Positions 1 to 11,861 of a stretch of DNA of 64,000 nucleotides are shown piece after piece. The position numbers were made by a program, and so were the translations under genes. The stretch is from NCBI GenBank assembly GCA_037501455.1, contig CM074857.1, positions 97,807,501 to 97,871,500 on the forward strand. Direction: 5' to 3'. The notes under the pieces are model-generated. The model saw only the letters and a program-made list of their open reading frames with translations. It was not told the DNA's origin and did no database searches. Position 1 is the first letter of the stretch; every line of letters starts with the position of its first letter. This DNA comes from Lantana camara. Taxonomy: Eukaryota > Streptophyta > Magnoliopsida > Lamiales > Verbenaceae.

Positions 1-223
1 TTTCATGTGTCATTAACCCTTATGACAAAACCCCAAAAGTTTGATGGATTAGGGGAGTTCTAATACATGCACACTTAATGGAAACACACAAAACATGTAT
101 TATATATAAAGAAGTGTTTGCATATAATAATCAATCGTACATTATTCAATGATTATCTGTGATACAAGGAAAATGCCAAAGCGGATTTCATCAAATTGGC
201 TTTCTAGGGCATTATTCCCAACA
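1..223 (-). repeat. Start of copia 3' LTR (cut by window edge)
   Basis: Positions 1-223 match 43908-44137 at the other end of the element, with scattered substitutions and small gaps. Shared landmarks are the stretch around 'gatggattaggggagttcta', 'gattatctgtgatacaagga' and the terminal 'cccaaca'. On the minus strand the LTR starts TGTTGGGAATAATGCCC at 223. Its other end lies left of the window. Confidence 0.8.
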
Positions 224-1760
224 GTGTCATGTCTATGTCTTTATCAATCTCCTATTGAGAAAGATAATTTTTTACATTCATTTGTTATATCTCATTGTCA
301 TAATTTGCAGATATGCTTAGCACATTCCAAATTGAGTTTTACATTACAACCAATGACATTGTTTCGTCAAAGTCTACTCCTAATCTTTGAGTGAAACTCT
401 TAGCAACTAAGCTTTCTATAAAGGTTGTAATGTTTTATTTACTTCAAGATTTCGCTTGTAGATCCATTTTCATCTCATCGGTCTGACCCTATCAGGTGGA
501 TCAACCACTGTCCAAAACATAGTTTGAGTACAAGGAATTCATTTCAGTTATCAAGCTTTATTTATGCTACGCTAATTAGATTTCAAATCTGACAGCGCAT
601 CCTCATAGGTGAGTGGATTAATATCCACTCGAGATATTATATGGAGAGCATCCATATTATCTTATAAGTTATCAAGGAGTGCATTTAATATGCTTCATTG
701 GAGAAGGGTTTTTTCATGTGTACTATCTCTTAAAATTGGCTGAATTTCATCAAATGGGTTCCTTTCCTCCATATGTTGTGTGGATCTTATCCTCAAATTT
801 ATTTGAGGTTCGCGTGCTTACCTTTCTTATCTTTTAGGAATGATTCCTCAAGAAAGGTACATTTCTTGAACAAACAATATTTGTTTAAGAGAATTACAGA
901 AGCAACATCCTATACTATTGTATGAACTTGAATTCGCTTCAAGCTTATCTTCCACTCTCCTTTTCATATAGAGGATAACTCTAAATTCCTAGGTAAGAAT
1001 AATTAGAGAATTTAGAATGTCACAATTCATAGTGCATTTAAGAGACTGATTTGGAAGGCATAAGATTTAAAATCTTAACTGCTTATTCTAAGACATATGT
1101 CCAGAATGAAGATAAGTCAGTAAAATTCGTCATGAAATGAACCATATCCCATAAGGTTCTATTCCTTCATTCAAAACGGTAAGGTGTTCTCGAATGATTT
1201 TATTGAGAGATAATTACATTATCTCTAAGATAAATATGAAATTAGTCATTAAGACATTTGTCATCTCGATCAAATCGAGGTGTTTATATCTTATGAGTAC
1301 CATGGTTCCTAACCTTCTTTTGAAATTCTAAGAATTTTGCAAAAGTTTCAAATTTGTACTTCACGAAGTACATATATTCATAATTACTAAAGTCATCTAT
1401 GAATATGATAAATACTGATGATTGTTTCTAGTGGTTACACTAAGCAAACTACAACTATTAGTATGGATCAAAATCCAATATCATTTTAGCACAATCCATC
1501 CTTCCATTAAACGAAGTCTAGGGAACCTTTCCCTTTAGACAGGATTCGCAAGAAGTTATTCTTTTAAGTTCATTTTCACAAAATGATCCTAAAATGATTA
1601 ACTTACTAATCCTTTCATGTCTAGCGTGCCAAAAATTCATTTGAAACTTTATCATCTCACTTACTTTGTTATCTCGTTGTATGTTCAAAACATTGATGCC
1701 TTGAGTTCTGCACAACGGATTATGCAAAATTAACTAAAGACTATCAAATTTTGATCTCAT
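224..1760 (-). pseudogene. Copia pol remnant: GAG-pre-integrase, integrase, start of RT
   Basis: Reading leftward on the minus strand, 1727-1518 gives a GAG-pre-integrase segment with WHARHERISK and CESCLKGK, typical of the copia zinc-binding region just before the integrase. About 1500-750 gives a broken integrase core, recognisable by FIDDFSNYEYMY and YFVKYKFETFAKF, then by RNRTLWDMVHFMT. About 425-235 gives the first part of reverse transcriptase: LVAKSFTQRLGVDFDET, then NYDNEI and a degraded DVK segment. Frames change repeatedly and several stops are present. Reverse transcriptase ends abruptly at the LTR boundary. The palm catalytic motif, RNase H and a polypurine tract are all missing, so there has been a large deletion. 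Confidence 0.75.
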
Positions 1761-2394
1761 TAGAATTACAACAATGAGAGAACCTTTCAGAGTATCCCTA
1801 TACTATTTGCAGTTTCTCTTTCTAATGCCCTAGTTTGCTATAATGGAAACAAACATCATTTTTCAGATATTTATTTTCTTTTGGGACTTCCCTTCACTCA
1901 TCCCTCCGATTGTATTTTAAGGGTTTCTTTTACTTTAAGCCTTCATGCCTTTACCTCACTAGGTCTTGAAGAATATCTAACCATCATTACCTTTCAATCC
2001 TTTTCAAGGATGCCATTAGCAGTTATCATCTTATTGATTTGCTACAATAGCATCATGGTTGAGCATAAAAGGGTTAAATAATGGTACAAGCGATGTGAGC
2101 AATTAGTCCATTGAGAACTATTTTCTCACTATGTGTTGATGACTGCAAGCTTCCTCACTGAGGAACTTCAGTTCGTGTTTATGGACATTTGTATCCTCTC
2201 TCATTCGAATGTGGAACATTTCCTTCAATGTATTATACTTTATAACACTTTCATGAGGAGGTACAACTGCTTTAAGTGGTAAAAATCTCTCAAGTTGTAC
2301 CATTGTTTCTTGTTGTCATTGCATGTTCAAAAATATGTTTGACAATTATGAAGTGAATAGACTCAAAGATTGATTGTGTGTCACCTCTCTTTTG
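1761..2394 (-). pseudogene. Copia gag remnant, 3' part
   Basis: The minus-strand frame at 2303-2118 contains MREDTNVHKHELKF. This resembles the copia gag stretch in which a run like 'MKEG.SV..H...' follows the first half of the capsid domain. The rest up to 1761 is broken, with stops and frame changes. Element A was inserted at 2395-2399 inside this gag, so the upstream part of gag and the leader continue at 10170. The family is assigned from weak but correctly ordered similarity. Nothing here could encode a working capsid. Confidence 0.55.
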
Positions 2395-2399
2395 GCTCA
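2395..2399. repeat. Target duplication of element A, left
   Basis: GCTCA here is repeated exactly at 10165-10169, directly outside the two LTR ends. Confidence 0.85.
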
Positions 2400-3931
2400 T
2401 GTAGCACCCGAGCGCAAGGTACCACATCCCCCGCACCAAGACCCGACCCGTCTATGAAATGGACAATCCATACACGAGCTAAATCAGGGCAAACGGGGAC
2501 ACTACACACACGCTATTCTAGGCGGCACTAACACCTAAACTAATCAAAATGCGATACAACAAAGATCAGAGTAAAAACGGTAAAGCGGAAGCATTAAATA
2601 TCATATAACATTTACAGTGAACATCCAAGCTCCAAAAATAGAGCATTTACAATAATAATATGCCATCACGGCTAAACCATGTACACCCAAGTCATAAGTC
2701 ATATACAAGAGTCATAAATATGAGTATGAGTGTGTAAGACCCAAAATAAAAGAGCTAGAAACAAATGCGAGACACACCGACCCGAATTCCCGCCTAGCTC
2801 CTCTTGCACCTGCACATCACAACTGAAAATAATCCAAGTTCAGTCTATAGGAGACTAGTGGATGTAAAACAAGGCATAATATATAATATCGCGGAATTTA
2901 AACATGTACATGCAAGTCATAATCCCGTGTGAAGTTTTAGAACATTTTCCCAAGTAGGTAAAACAAATAAAAGTATCGACGGGATTATAACTATCATTTT
3001 CAATCATTAGGTCATTCGTGAGCCCGGTGAGAGGGCATTGTCTCTAACCTACACCTCGTGTAATCATTAGAATTTTATTAAGTTATCACACACACAATTC
3101 TTTCGTGCACATTCATTCGATCATTCACAATCGTTCATATACACCTTTTTCCTCCAGGCGGTGGACGAGTTTGCAAGGCCCGACCACCTCATTCATTGAC
3201 CAGTGGGGTTTCATGAGTTCCCCAAAGGCACTCAGCTTCATTTCCTTGCTAATCTCTTAGCGAGTTTCGGACTCTGTAAATTGGTGGAACTAGTTACGGG
3301 TTCACCGTCAGCCGAGCTTCCCCGGATAGCCACGTACACTAAGTCCCAGGGCCCCCATTCGTGCATTCATTCAACTCGCCAAAACATTAGGTAGGGATTC
3401 AAGAAGGGCTATACGTTCGAAATCATTTACTCTAAAAGACTTGATATATTTATATATAGTAATTTTGGGTTAAATTTTTTGCACATTGGAAGGTATATAT
3501 CGGGTCAAGTAACTATTAGAAGAGAAACCCATCTTAAAAGACAAAAGAAACAGCAAGAACCTCGCGGCTCGTTCTCGCCTCCGACTGGACCTAAATCTGT
3601 GCAAAGAGATTGAAGTGAGACACAAATGACCACATAAGACGCACGACGATGCACTCTGGATGATATGAGATGTATAAGAGATGATATTATGTAATGGAGA
3701 TGTTCATGTGCACGATTAATACCTTTAAGGCATAAATACATGCAATTCATTCACTCAAGGAAGCATTCATATCCGTTCGAGTTCATAACCTTCACAATTC
3801 ATATCAAATCAATCCAAGAATTTCAACTAATATAAAAGTAAAACATGTAATCACATAATTATAATAATTGAAACGCACAAATAGTGAGCTCACAAGTTAT
3901 ACCTGTACGGCCGAAATGTCGGGGCATCACA
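2400..3931 (-). repeat. Element A 3' LTR
   Basis: Matches 8645-10164 along its whole length, with scattered substitutions and small indels. One visible gap removes about 12 bases ('aaccatgtacac', near 2676) from the other copy. Ends are TGTGATGCCCCGAC at 3931 and GGTGCTACA at 2400 on the minus strand. Confidence 0.93.
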
Positions 3932-3946
3932 ACCTCTCCCCCTTAA
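3932..3946 (-). other. Element A polypurine tract
   Basis: On the minus strand the bases just before the 3' LTR read TTAAGGGGGAGAGGT, a purine run in the place expected for plus-strand priming. Confidence 0.8.
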
Positions 3947-3963
3947 AAGAATCCATCCTCGAT

Positions 3964-6900
3964 TCACTGATTGTCCGAAAACAACTCGGGGTGAAATTTT
4001 CTCATCTTATCCTCCGTCTCCCAGGTAGCTTCCTCCGTTTTATCACTTCTCCACAAAACCTTAACTAGTGGGATTCCCCGGTTTCTGAGCTCTTGAAATT
4101 TTTGATCCAAAATCTTAACCGATTTCTGAACGAAGGTGAGATTAGGCTCAAGTTCCACCTCTTCAACGGGTAGGATCTCGGTCTCATCTGGGTAATACTT
4201 CCGGAGTTGAGAAACATGAAATACGTTGTGAATTTCGGTCAAACTCGGAGGTAGATCTAAACGGTAGGCTGTGTCCCTAATCTTCTCAAGAATCTCAAAT
4301 GGGCTTAAATACCGAGGGTTCAATTTCCCTCCTTTCCCAATCCTTGCGAATCCTTTTCTTGAAGAAGCCTTTAAGAAGACTCTATCTCCCATTTCAAACT
4401 CAAGACTCTTTCTCCGTCGATCAGCATAGCTCTTTTGTCGATCTTGAGCTGCCTTCATCCATTGTTGGATCAACTGGACCTTATTAATCGCCTCTTGCAC
4501 GGTCTTAGAGGGCTTTTCCTTTTTTTCCTGTCTTTTCACTCCTTCCTGCCTGGTCCAATTCCATTCTTCTAAGTCGAATAACAACGGGGATCTACACTTT
4601 CTTCCATAAAGAGCTTCATAGAATGCCATTCTAATCGAAGCTTGGTAGCTATTGTTATAAGCAAACTCGATCAACGACAACTGTTCATTCCAAGAGCTCT
4701 GGAAATCTAAGGCACACGTTCTTAGCATATCCTCTAAATACTTGATCAACCTTTCAGATTGCCCGTCCGTTTGAGGATGAAAAGCGGTGCTGAAATGAAG
4801 TATGGACCCCAATTTCCTTTGTAACTCTTGCCAAAATCCGGAGGTAAACCTTGGGCTCGATCTGATACAATACTTACCGGCACTCCATGAAGTCGAACAA
4901 TCTCATCACAATATTTCTTAGCTAATTTCGTCACTTTATCGGGAATCCGGATAGCAAGGAAATGTGCCGACTTTGTCAACCGATACACGATCACCCAAAT
5001 TCCATCAAGACCACCTTTCACTCTTGGAAGACCCAAAATAAAATCCATCGCCACTTGTTGCCATTTCCATTCTGGGATAGGTAACGGTTGAAGTAGCCCT
5101 AACGGCTTCTGATTCTCAGCTTTCACTAACTGACAGGTCATGCAATGTTTCACAAAATTGATTACATCCCTCTTAAGTCCATTCCACCAATAAAACTGCT
5201 TCAAATCCTTATACATTTTGTTTCCTCCAGGATGTATGGAATAAGCTGACCTGTGTGCTTCTTCAAGTATAACCCGTTTCAACTCTTCCGGTACAACCAC
5301 TCTAGTCTTGAACCTTAGAAGTCCGGTGTCATCAAATCCAAATGGACTCTCTGGATCAACTCTAGCTTTCTCAGCTAATCTCTGGACCTTAGGATCCACT
5401 CTCTATGCCTCAAACAATCTTTGCTGGAGATCCGGTTGAATCGTGATATTAGAGACTTGAGCCTTCAACTTAATTGGCTCTAACTCATCTCCAACACTCA
5501 CTGCTACGTTAGACACGCTAGCCTTCCTACTAACCGCATTCGTGACCACGTTGGCTCTACCGGGATGGTATCTAATTGTACAATCATAGTCCTCGAGAAA
5601 TTCCATCCAGCGCCTTTGTCTCATGTTTAGCTCCTTCTGAGAAAACAGATACTGGAGACTCTTGTGGTCGAAAAAGATCTCAAACGAAATTCCATATAGA
5701 TAACGCCTCCATTTTCCCAAAGAAAATACCACTGCTGCAAGTTCGAGATCATGTGTAGGATAGTTCTTTTCGTGTTCCTTCAACTTTCTAGAGGCGTAGA
5801 CGATCACTTTCCCATTCTGCATTAATACACAACCCAAACCTTCCTTAGAGGCGTCCGTATATACCGTATACCCTTCGTTACCTACGGGAAGTGCTAGTAT
5901 AGGTACAGTGGTTAACTTTTCCTTCAATAACTGAAAGCTTGCCTCACTCGCCGCATCCCACTCAAATCTAGCCTCTTTCTTAATCAATCGGGTTAAAGGA
6001 GCGGCAATCTTCGAGAAGTCCTGCAAGAATCTTCGATAATAACCCTCTAAACCCAAGAAACTCCTTATCTCTGAGGCATTCTTTGGAGTTTGTCACTGTA
6101 AGACCGTCTCAATTTTCGAAGGATCTACTTCCAAACCCTTACTTGAAACGATATGGCCAAGAAAAGCAACCCGATCAATCCAAAACTCACACTTACTAAA
6201 CTTCGCATACAACCGGTGCTCTCTCAACGTATCCAATACCAATCTGAGATGTCAGGTATGATCTTCAACTGTCCGTGAATACACAAGGATGTCATCAATA
6301 AAGATTACTACAAACTTGTCGAGATAGGGACGAAAAATTCTATACATCATATCCATAAATGCTGCAGGAGCTTTAGTTAACCCGAAAGGCATCACTATAA
6401 ACTCATAATGTCCGTACCGGGTGTTGAATCCTGTCTTGGGAATATCCTCTTTCCGGATTTTCAACTGGTAATACCCTTGTCTCAAATCCAGTTTCGAGTA
6501 CACCCCTGAACCTTGTAACATATCAAACAAATCCTCGATGTGGGGCAATGGATACTTATTCTTTACGGTCATCCGATTCAATTCCCGGTAGTCTATGCAC
6601 ATTCTCAATGTCCCGTCCTTCTTCTTAACAAAAAGAACTGGAGCATCCCAAGGAGATGAACTTGGTCGAATATATCTAATTTTAAGCAACTCGTCAAGTT
6701 GAATCTTCAATTCTTTCAACTCTGCCGGAGCCATTCGGTAAGGAGTCTTAAAATACGATTCTGATCCCGGATATAGATCTATTACAAATTTAATCTCCCG
6801 GTCTGGTGGTAGAGAATCCAAATTCTCCGAAAAAACATCGGGATATTCCTTCACCCCAGCTATCTCCTCAAACCTTGATTGATCCTTTGGTTTATTAAGG

Positions 6901-7358
6901 AGGTAGGTAATAAATCCCGTGGCTCCATCCGTTACCAACTTGTAAGCTTCTGTAAAAGACAACAATGGTACCGTCTTCGACCCGATTCCCACAATAACCT
7001 CTTTGCCCAACTTTACTTTCTTCGCATAACAATCAACCGAAGCCCGGTGCTCGAACAACCAATCCATTCCCAAAATTACCCCATATTTCTTCATCGGCAT
7101 CACAATAAAATTGGCGGAGTAATCTTTGCCTTCCAAAATAACCGAACATCCCCGGACCACCTGATCAGTTTCAAGACTTCCCCCTAGAGGGGAACTAACA
7201 ACATAGCAAGAATGTATACAAGTAACAGACAAGCATAAAGTAGCAACTAGTCCGGAAGAAATAAAAAAATACGTAGCACCCAGATCGAAAAGTGCATGTA
7301 TGTTCATGTTACGTATGCAAACGGTACCTTCCACAACGGCAGTAGGATCGACCTCCAC
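3964..7358 (-). pseudogene. Element A pol: protease, RT, RNase H, integrase, chromodomain
   Basis: Four blocks in order on the minus strand. Block 7358-6252 holds the aspartic protease, whose active site reads FDLGAT instead of the usual D-S/T-G, and reverse transcriptase up to the catalytic FIDDILVYS near 6300. Block 6056-5403 holds the tether and RNase H ([13 protein letters not shown]; final motif changed to VTNAVSRK). Block 5399-4746 holds the integrase zinc finger (HCMTC) and two core aspartates (MDFILGLP, SIVSDR). Block 4812-3964, in another frame, supplies the glutamate region (TDGQSERLIKYLEDML), the C-terminal DNA-binding part and a chromodomain with KVLWRSDKTEEATWETED. Frame breaks lie near 6250-6060, 5400 and 4840. 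With the protease residue lost and the frame broken, this copy cannot make its own proteins. Confidence 0.92.
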
Positions 7359-7437
7359 ATTCTGCTCCTCGCCCTCGAGGGTATAAGCTCGTGCCTAAAT
7401 TAGGGGCCTCTGAACTCCAGCTTGATAACCCGGATTC

Positions 7438-8429
7438 TTATTGGGACAAGTATTTGCCAAGTGAGTTCCCTTGACACAAATGAGACATAGACCCAATCTT
7501 TTTCAGCAAGTGTTGTAAGCGTGGATCGGTCCACCACAATAAGTACATGGTGGTATGTCCCGTCGATCCCCTTTTTGAGCCGGTGGTGCTGGTGGTTTGA
7601 AAGCGGGTCTGGATGTGTAGGGCTTCTTGTTCAGGCCCTTGCTTGGGGAGTGGAATAAGTAATCGGTTTCTCGCCCGGATTGAATCCCGATCCCGAGCGC
7701 TGTCCATAACGATAAGTACTCCTCCGGCTTATGACTCCATCCTCAACTTTCAATGCCTTTGATGTTGCTTTCACCCACGTGCTCGTGTTAACGGCCTCAA
7801 TAGCCGTTTGAATATCCGGCCTCAATCCCTGAACAAATTGCATTACCTTGTGTGCATCATCATTTGCAATATTCGGAGGATAGCGGACCAATCTATCAAA
7901 CTCTGATATATATTTCCATGAATTCCGTTAGTCTTCGAGTTCTAGCAGAAAGGGGAATGAATTTTCCTTTGAATTCCCGGACAAATACATTCCAATCAAC
8001 CTCCTCCCCGGTGGCATCTAGTTGAATCTTGTTTATTTCCCACCAAGAAGAAGCTTGTCCTTGTAATATGGCAATAGTGCACCTCGCTTTTTCTTGAGAA
8101 CCGCAAGGAATAAGCTCCCAAATCCGCTCGATTTCCTTAAGCCGTTGTTCGGCTTGTGTATCATTCCCAGAATAGAATTTAGGAGGATTCTAATTCCTAA
8201 ACTCCCTATATACTGCCGTTATTCCTCCTTCTTAAATAGGTGTCGGTGCCGGTATAGGTGGTGCCGGTGGAACATAATCCCGATGCCTTTGATCAATAAT
8301 ATTTATCACTGAGTTAACAAAAGCCTCAGCTTGTGGTTGTTGTGGTGGTGGTTGTTGTTGAGGAGAAAGAGAATGATCATGGCGACGGCGCCGTTCTAGA
8401 GATCGATCCCTGTATCTTCTCGGAGGCAT
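7438..8429 (-). pseudogene. Element A gag with two zinc knuckles, broken
   Basis: The start MPPRRYRDRSLERRRR at 8429 is the first methionine after the primer site and opens a basic N-terminus followed by a glutamine-rich stretch. A stop near 8232 interrupts it. The same reading then shows a capsid-like segment with NPPKFYSGNDTQAEQRL, ERIWELI and QASSWWE down to about 7920. After a frame change, 7891-7631 continues with VMQFVQGLRPDIQTAIE. Two CCHC zinc knuckles follow, CTYCGGPIHAYNTC and CLICVKGTHLANTC, separated by a stop. Several independent breaks show that gag is dead. Confidence 0.85.
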
Positions 8430-8618
8430 CCTATAAGATAAAACTCTGAAATGCGTGCTAGGTTTAGTTCATGCATGAAAATACAAGATAATTCAATCAA
8501 AATGCAAAAAATAGGCACATAAGCACGTAAGAAATGCACAAGAACCACATTGACAAGTAATTCCTAAAGCCGTACGACTTAGACTGACTCAACATGACAC
8601 GAGAGCCCGGGTTTTGCA

Positions 8619-8638
8619 ACCCGAGGCTCGGATAACAC
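8619..8638 (-). other. Element A primer binding site
   Basis: Six bases inside the 5' LTR the minus strand reads GTGTTATCCGAGCCTCGGGT. It resembles the plant initiator tRNA-Met primer site TGGTATCAGAGCC with a few changes. Confidence 0.65.
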
Positions 8639-8644
8639 TTAAGG

Positions 8645-10164
8645 ATGTAGCACCCTAGCGTAAGGTACCACATCCCCCACACCGAGACCCGACCCGTATA
8701 TGAAATGGACAATCCATACACGAGCTAAATCACAGTGAACGGGGACACTACACACAAGCTATGCTAGGCGGGACTAACCCTTAACCCAATCAAAATGAGA
8801 TACAACAAAGATCAGAGTAAAAAAGGTAAAGCGGAAGCATTAAATATCATATAACATTTACTGTGAGCATCCAAGCTCCAAAAATAGAGCATTTACAATA
8901 ATAATATGCCATCACGGCTAAGTCATAAGTCATATACAAGAGTCATAAATATGAGTATGAGTGTGTAAGACCCAAAATAAAAGAGCTAGAAACAAATGCG
9001 AGACACACCGACTCGAATTCCCGCCTAGCTCCTCTTATACCTGCACATCACAACTGAAAACAATCTGGGTTCAGTCTATAGGAGATTGGTGGGTATAAAA
9101 CAAGGCATAATATATAATATCGAAAAATTTAAACACGTACATGCAAGTCATAATCCCGTGTGAAGTTTTAGAACATTTTCCCAAGTGGGTAAAACAAAGA
9201 AAAGCATCAACGGGATTATAACTATCATTTTCAATCATTAGGTCATTCGTGACCCCGGCGAGAGGGCATTGTCTCCAACCCACACCTCGTGTAATCATTA
9301 GAATTTCATTAAGTTATCACACACACAATTCTTTCGTGCACATTCATTCGATCATTCACAATCGTTCATATACACCTTTTTCCTTCGGACGGTGGATGGG
9401 TTTGCAAGGCCTAGCCACCTCATTCATTGACCAGTGGGGTTTCATGAGTTCCCCAAAGGCGCTCAACTTCCTTTACTCGCTAATCTCCTAGCGAGTTCTG
9501 GACTCTGTAAATTGGTGGAACTAGTGTACGGGTTCACCGTCAGCCCGAGCTTCCCCAGATAGCCACGTACACTAAGTCCCAGGGCCCCGATTCGTGAATT
9601 CATTCAACTCGCCAAAACATTAGGGAGGGATTCAAGAAGGGTTATACGTTCGAAATCATTTACTCTAAAAGACTCGATATATTTATATATAGTACTTTTG
9701 GGTTAAATCTTTTGCACATTGGAAGGTATATATCGGGTCAAGTAACTATTAGAAGAGAAACCCACCTTAAAAGACAAAAGAAACAGCAAGAACCTCACGG
9801 CTCGTCCTCGCCTCCGACTGGACCCGAATATGTGCAAAGAAAGTGAAGTGAGACTCAAATGACCACATAAGACGCACGACGATGCAATGTGGATGATATG
9901 AGATGCATAAGAGATGATATTATGTCATGGATATGTTCATGTGCACGATTAATTCCTTTAAGGCATAAATACATGCAATTCATTCACTCAAGGAAGCGTT
10001 CATATCCGTTCGAGTTCATAACCTTCACCATTCATATCAAATCAATCCAAGAATTTCAACTAATATAAAAGTAAAACATGTAATCACATAATTATAATAA
10101 TTCAAACGCTCAAATTGTGAGCACCCAAGTTATACCTGTACGGCCGAAATATCGGGGCGTCACA
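8645..10164 (-). repeat. Element A 5' LTR
   Basis: Partner of 2400-3931. Starts TGTGACGCCCCGATATTTCG at 10164 and ends GGTGCTACA at 8645 on the minus strand. Flanked outside by the second GCTCA. Confidence 0.93.
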
Positions 10165-10169
10165 GCTCA
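10165..10169. repeat. Target duplication of element A, right
   Basis: GCTCA, identical to 2395-2399. Confidence 0.85.
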
Positions 10170-11861
10170 GGGCGGACTTCCACTGGTAGGTGAAAATTCC
10201 ACCTTGTAGAGAACACTTTTCTCCTTTCGGAATCCAAAACGAATTTTAGGATTCGAAGTCAATCAAAGTAGTTAGGACTTGGTCAACTCTTTTGACTCAA
10301 GGATGGATACGAATGGGTTGCATTTCAATTTGTAGAGAACCATAGAACTACAACCTAAATGCTAACCAGAGAAAATGAGTGCATTTCGAATAATAACGTA
10401 ATACACAAGATTAGGTATTTTATCATATGTAGCTCCCATTGTTTTTAAAAGATCTTAAAATCCCAACGATTTAAGAGGAAACTTGCTTTCCCAATGGGTA
10501 CTGAGATCCCAAACATGTAAATCTCGGACCCACGACTCGTGAGACATCCAAAACTAAAACCTTTAGGTAGGTACAACTTGCCGATTCCATCTCGATGGAA
10601 TTCTCAGTAATATTTTTCCATCACCTTTCTTTCGATCATGAACCCACAACTCATTAGACATCCATATCTACTTAGGTGTTAAGCACGACCCGTCAATCAT
10701 AAGATCATGATTAAACTTAGTTCGCACAACCCACGACTCGTGAGACATCGTTCTCCCCAAAATAATAAAAAATTATCAATTACTTTTAAAGTGATCGATC
10801 AGGAAAGTAAGAACTAATAAGTTACCGCACAACTCGTGAGACAACAACAAATTAAACTTAAATCCTATTGATGGAATGCTAGAAATTTTATTAAATTTGC
10901 ACCCTTACATAAAATACCTATTTTTTATAATTGTTTAATATTTTGTGGGATTTTTCGAATAGTAGAGAGTTGTCCAGTTTTGACCTCACAAACATATACA
11001 GTTATCCATTTTAGTAAGTGTGGTTTAATCCGAATTCACATAAAAGGCATCACACAAGCAATTAGTAGATAACATGTCCTAGTATGATACTAATATGAGA
11101 TGATCATGGGTTTCCAATCTTATGCCCAATTATGGGAACTACTCTATAATTACTAGTTCAAACATACATGCCACATAAACAAATATATCACATAAGGGAA
11201 TGTAATAAACATTTAATGGTATCCTATTCTATTACATTAATAGAATAAACTGTCCCTTAAATTTTGAGGGGTCTTCACTTATGGCCACCGTGCTCCTTGC
11301 TCTGTGGGTCCTTCTTAATCCATGTTTCATTATCTCCAAAATAAAAATAAAATCTCACTACCTAAGTTCTACTCTCAAATTACATTAATAAGAAAAATAA
11401 ACTTAAAATAATAAGACTCAATCTTCATATTGGCCTTAGACAATTACACGAGGTATACCCCGACCTAAAAACAATAAGAAGGAAAGTCACATAATAAAAC
11501 AACTAACAGTACGCACATAAGTGGGGCACCAACCCCAATTAAAAAAAATATATAAATAGGGGCTCACAAACCCAAATTGAAAATCCATCTTTGTGCATAA
11601 ATTTAAAATATCCATAAAACTAAAACTCATGATCAACTACATCACAATACTGCACAAGAATTTAAATTTGCTAATTAAATTAAAATTCTTTGACTTTAAG
11701 TTCAACTAATTTAAAGTCCTAATCCAACAATCAATTCTTTATTCAAGAATTCTTCTAAATCAAATTTAAATTCTTTTTGATAAAAATCTAATTAATTTAA
11801 AATTAATAATTTTATCAAATATTATTTCAAAAATAATATTATTATTTTTCTTGAATAATTA
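10170..11861 (-). other. Copia internal segment (gag/leader), no open frame
   Basis: Continues the copia element between insertions A and B. No reading frame of useful length is present on either strand and no domain could be recognised. It becomes strongly AT-rich after about 11400. Between 10528 and 10845 it holds four spaced copies of a motif like 'cacgactcgtgagacatc'. The last bases (from about 11720) reappear at 24217-24350, where the interrupted copia sequence resumes in a partly duplicated form. Assignment to the copia leader is by position. Confidence 0.5.
11857..11861. repeat. Target duplication of element B, left
   Basis: AATTA, repeated exactly at 24197-24201 outside the other LTR. 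The site is AT-rich, so chance identity is less unlikely than usual, but both LTR ends fit exactly. Confidence 0.8.

Larger units (their letters stand above)
2400..10164 (-). mobile_element. Element A: Ty3/gypsy chromovirus, complete but inactive
   Basis: A 7765-bp element with two LTRs (1532 and 1520 bp) beginning TGTGAYGCCCCGA and ending GGTGCTACA on the minus strand. A GCTCA target duplication flanks it. A primer site resembling that for initiator tRNA-Met lies beside the 5' LTR, and a polypurine tract lies beside the 3' LTR. Between them, on the minus strand, are gag with two zinc knuckles, protease, reverse transcriptase, RNase H, integrase and a C-terminal chromodomain. The chromodomain and the order RT before integrase place it among the chromoviruses. 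The long LTRs suggest the Tekay/Del branch, which is an inference. Every coding segment is interrupted. Confidence 0.93.
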
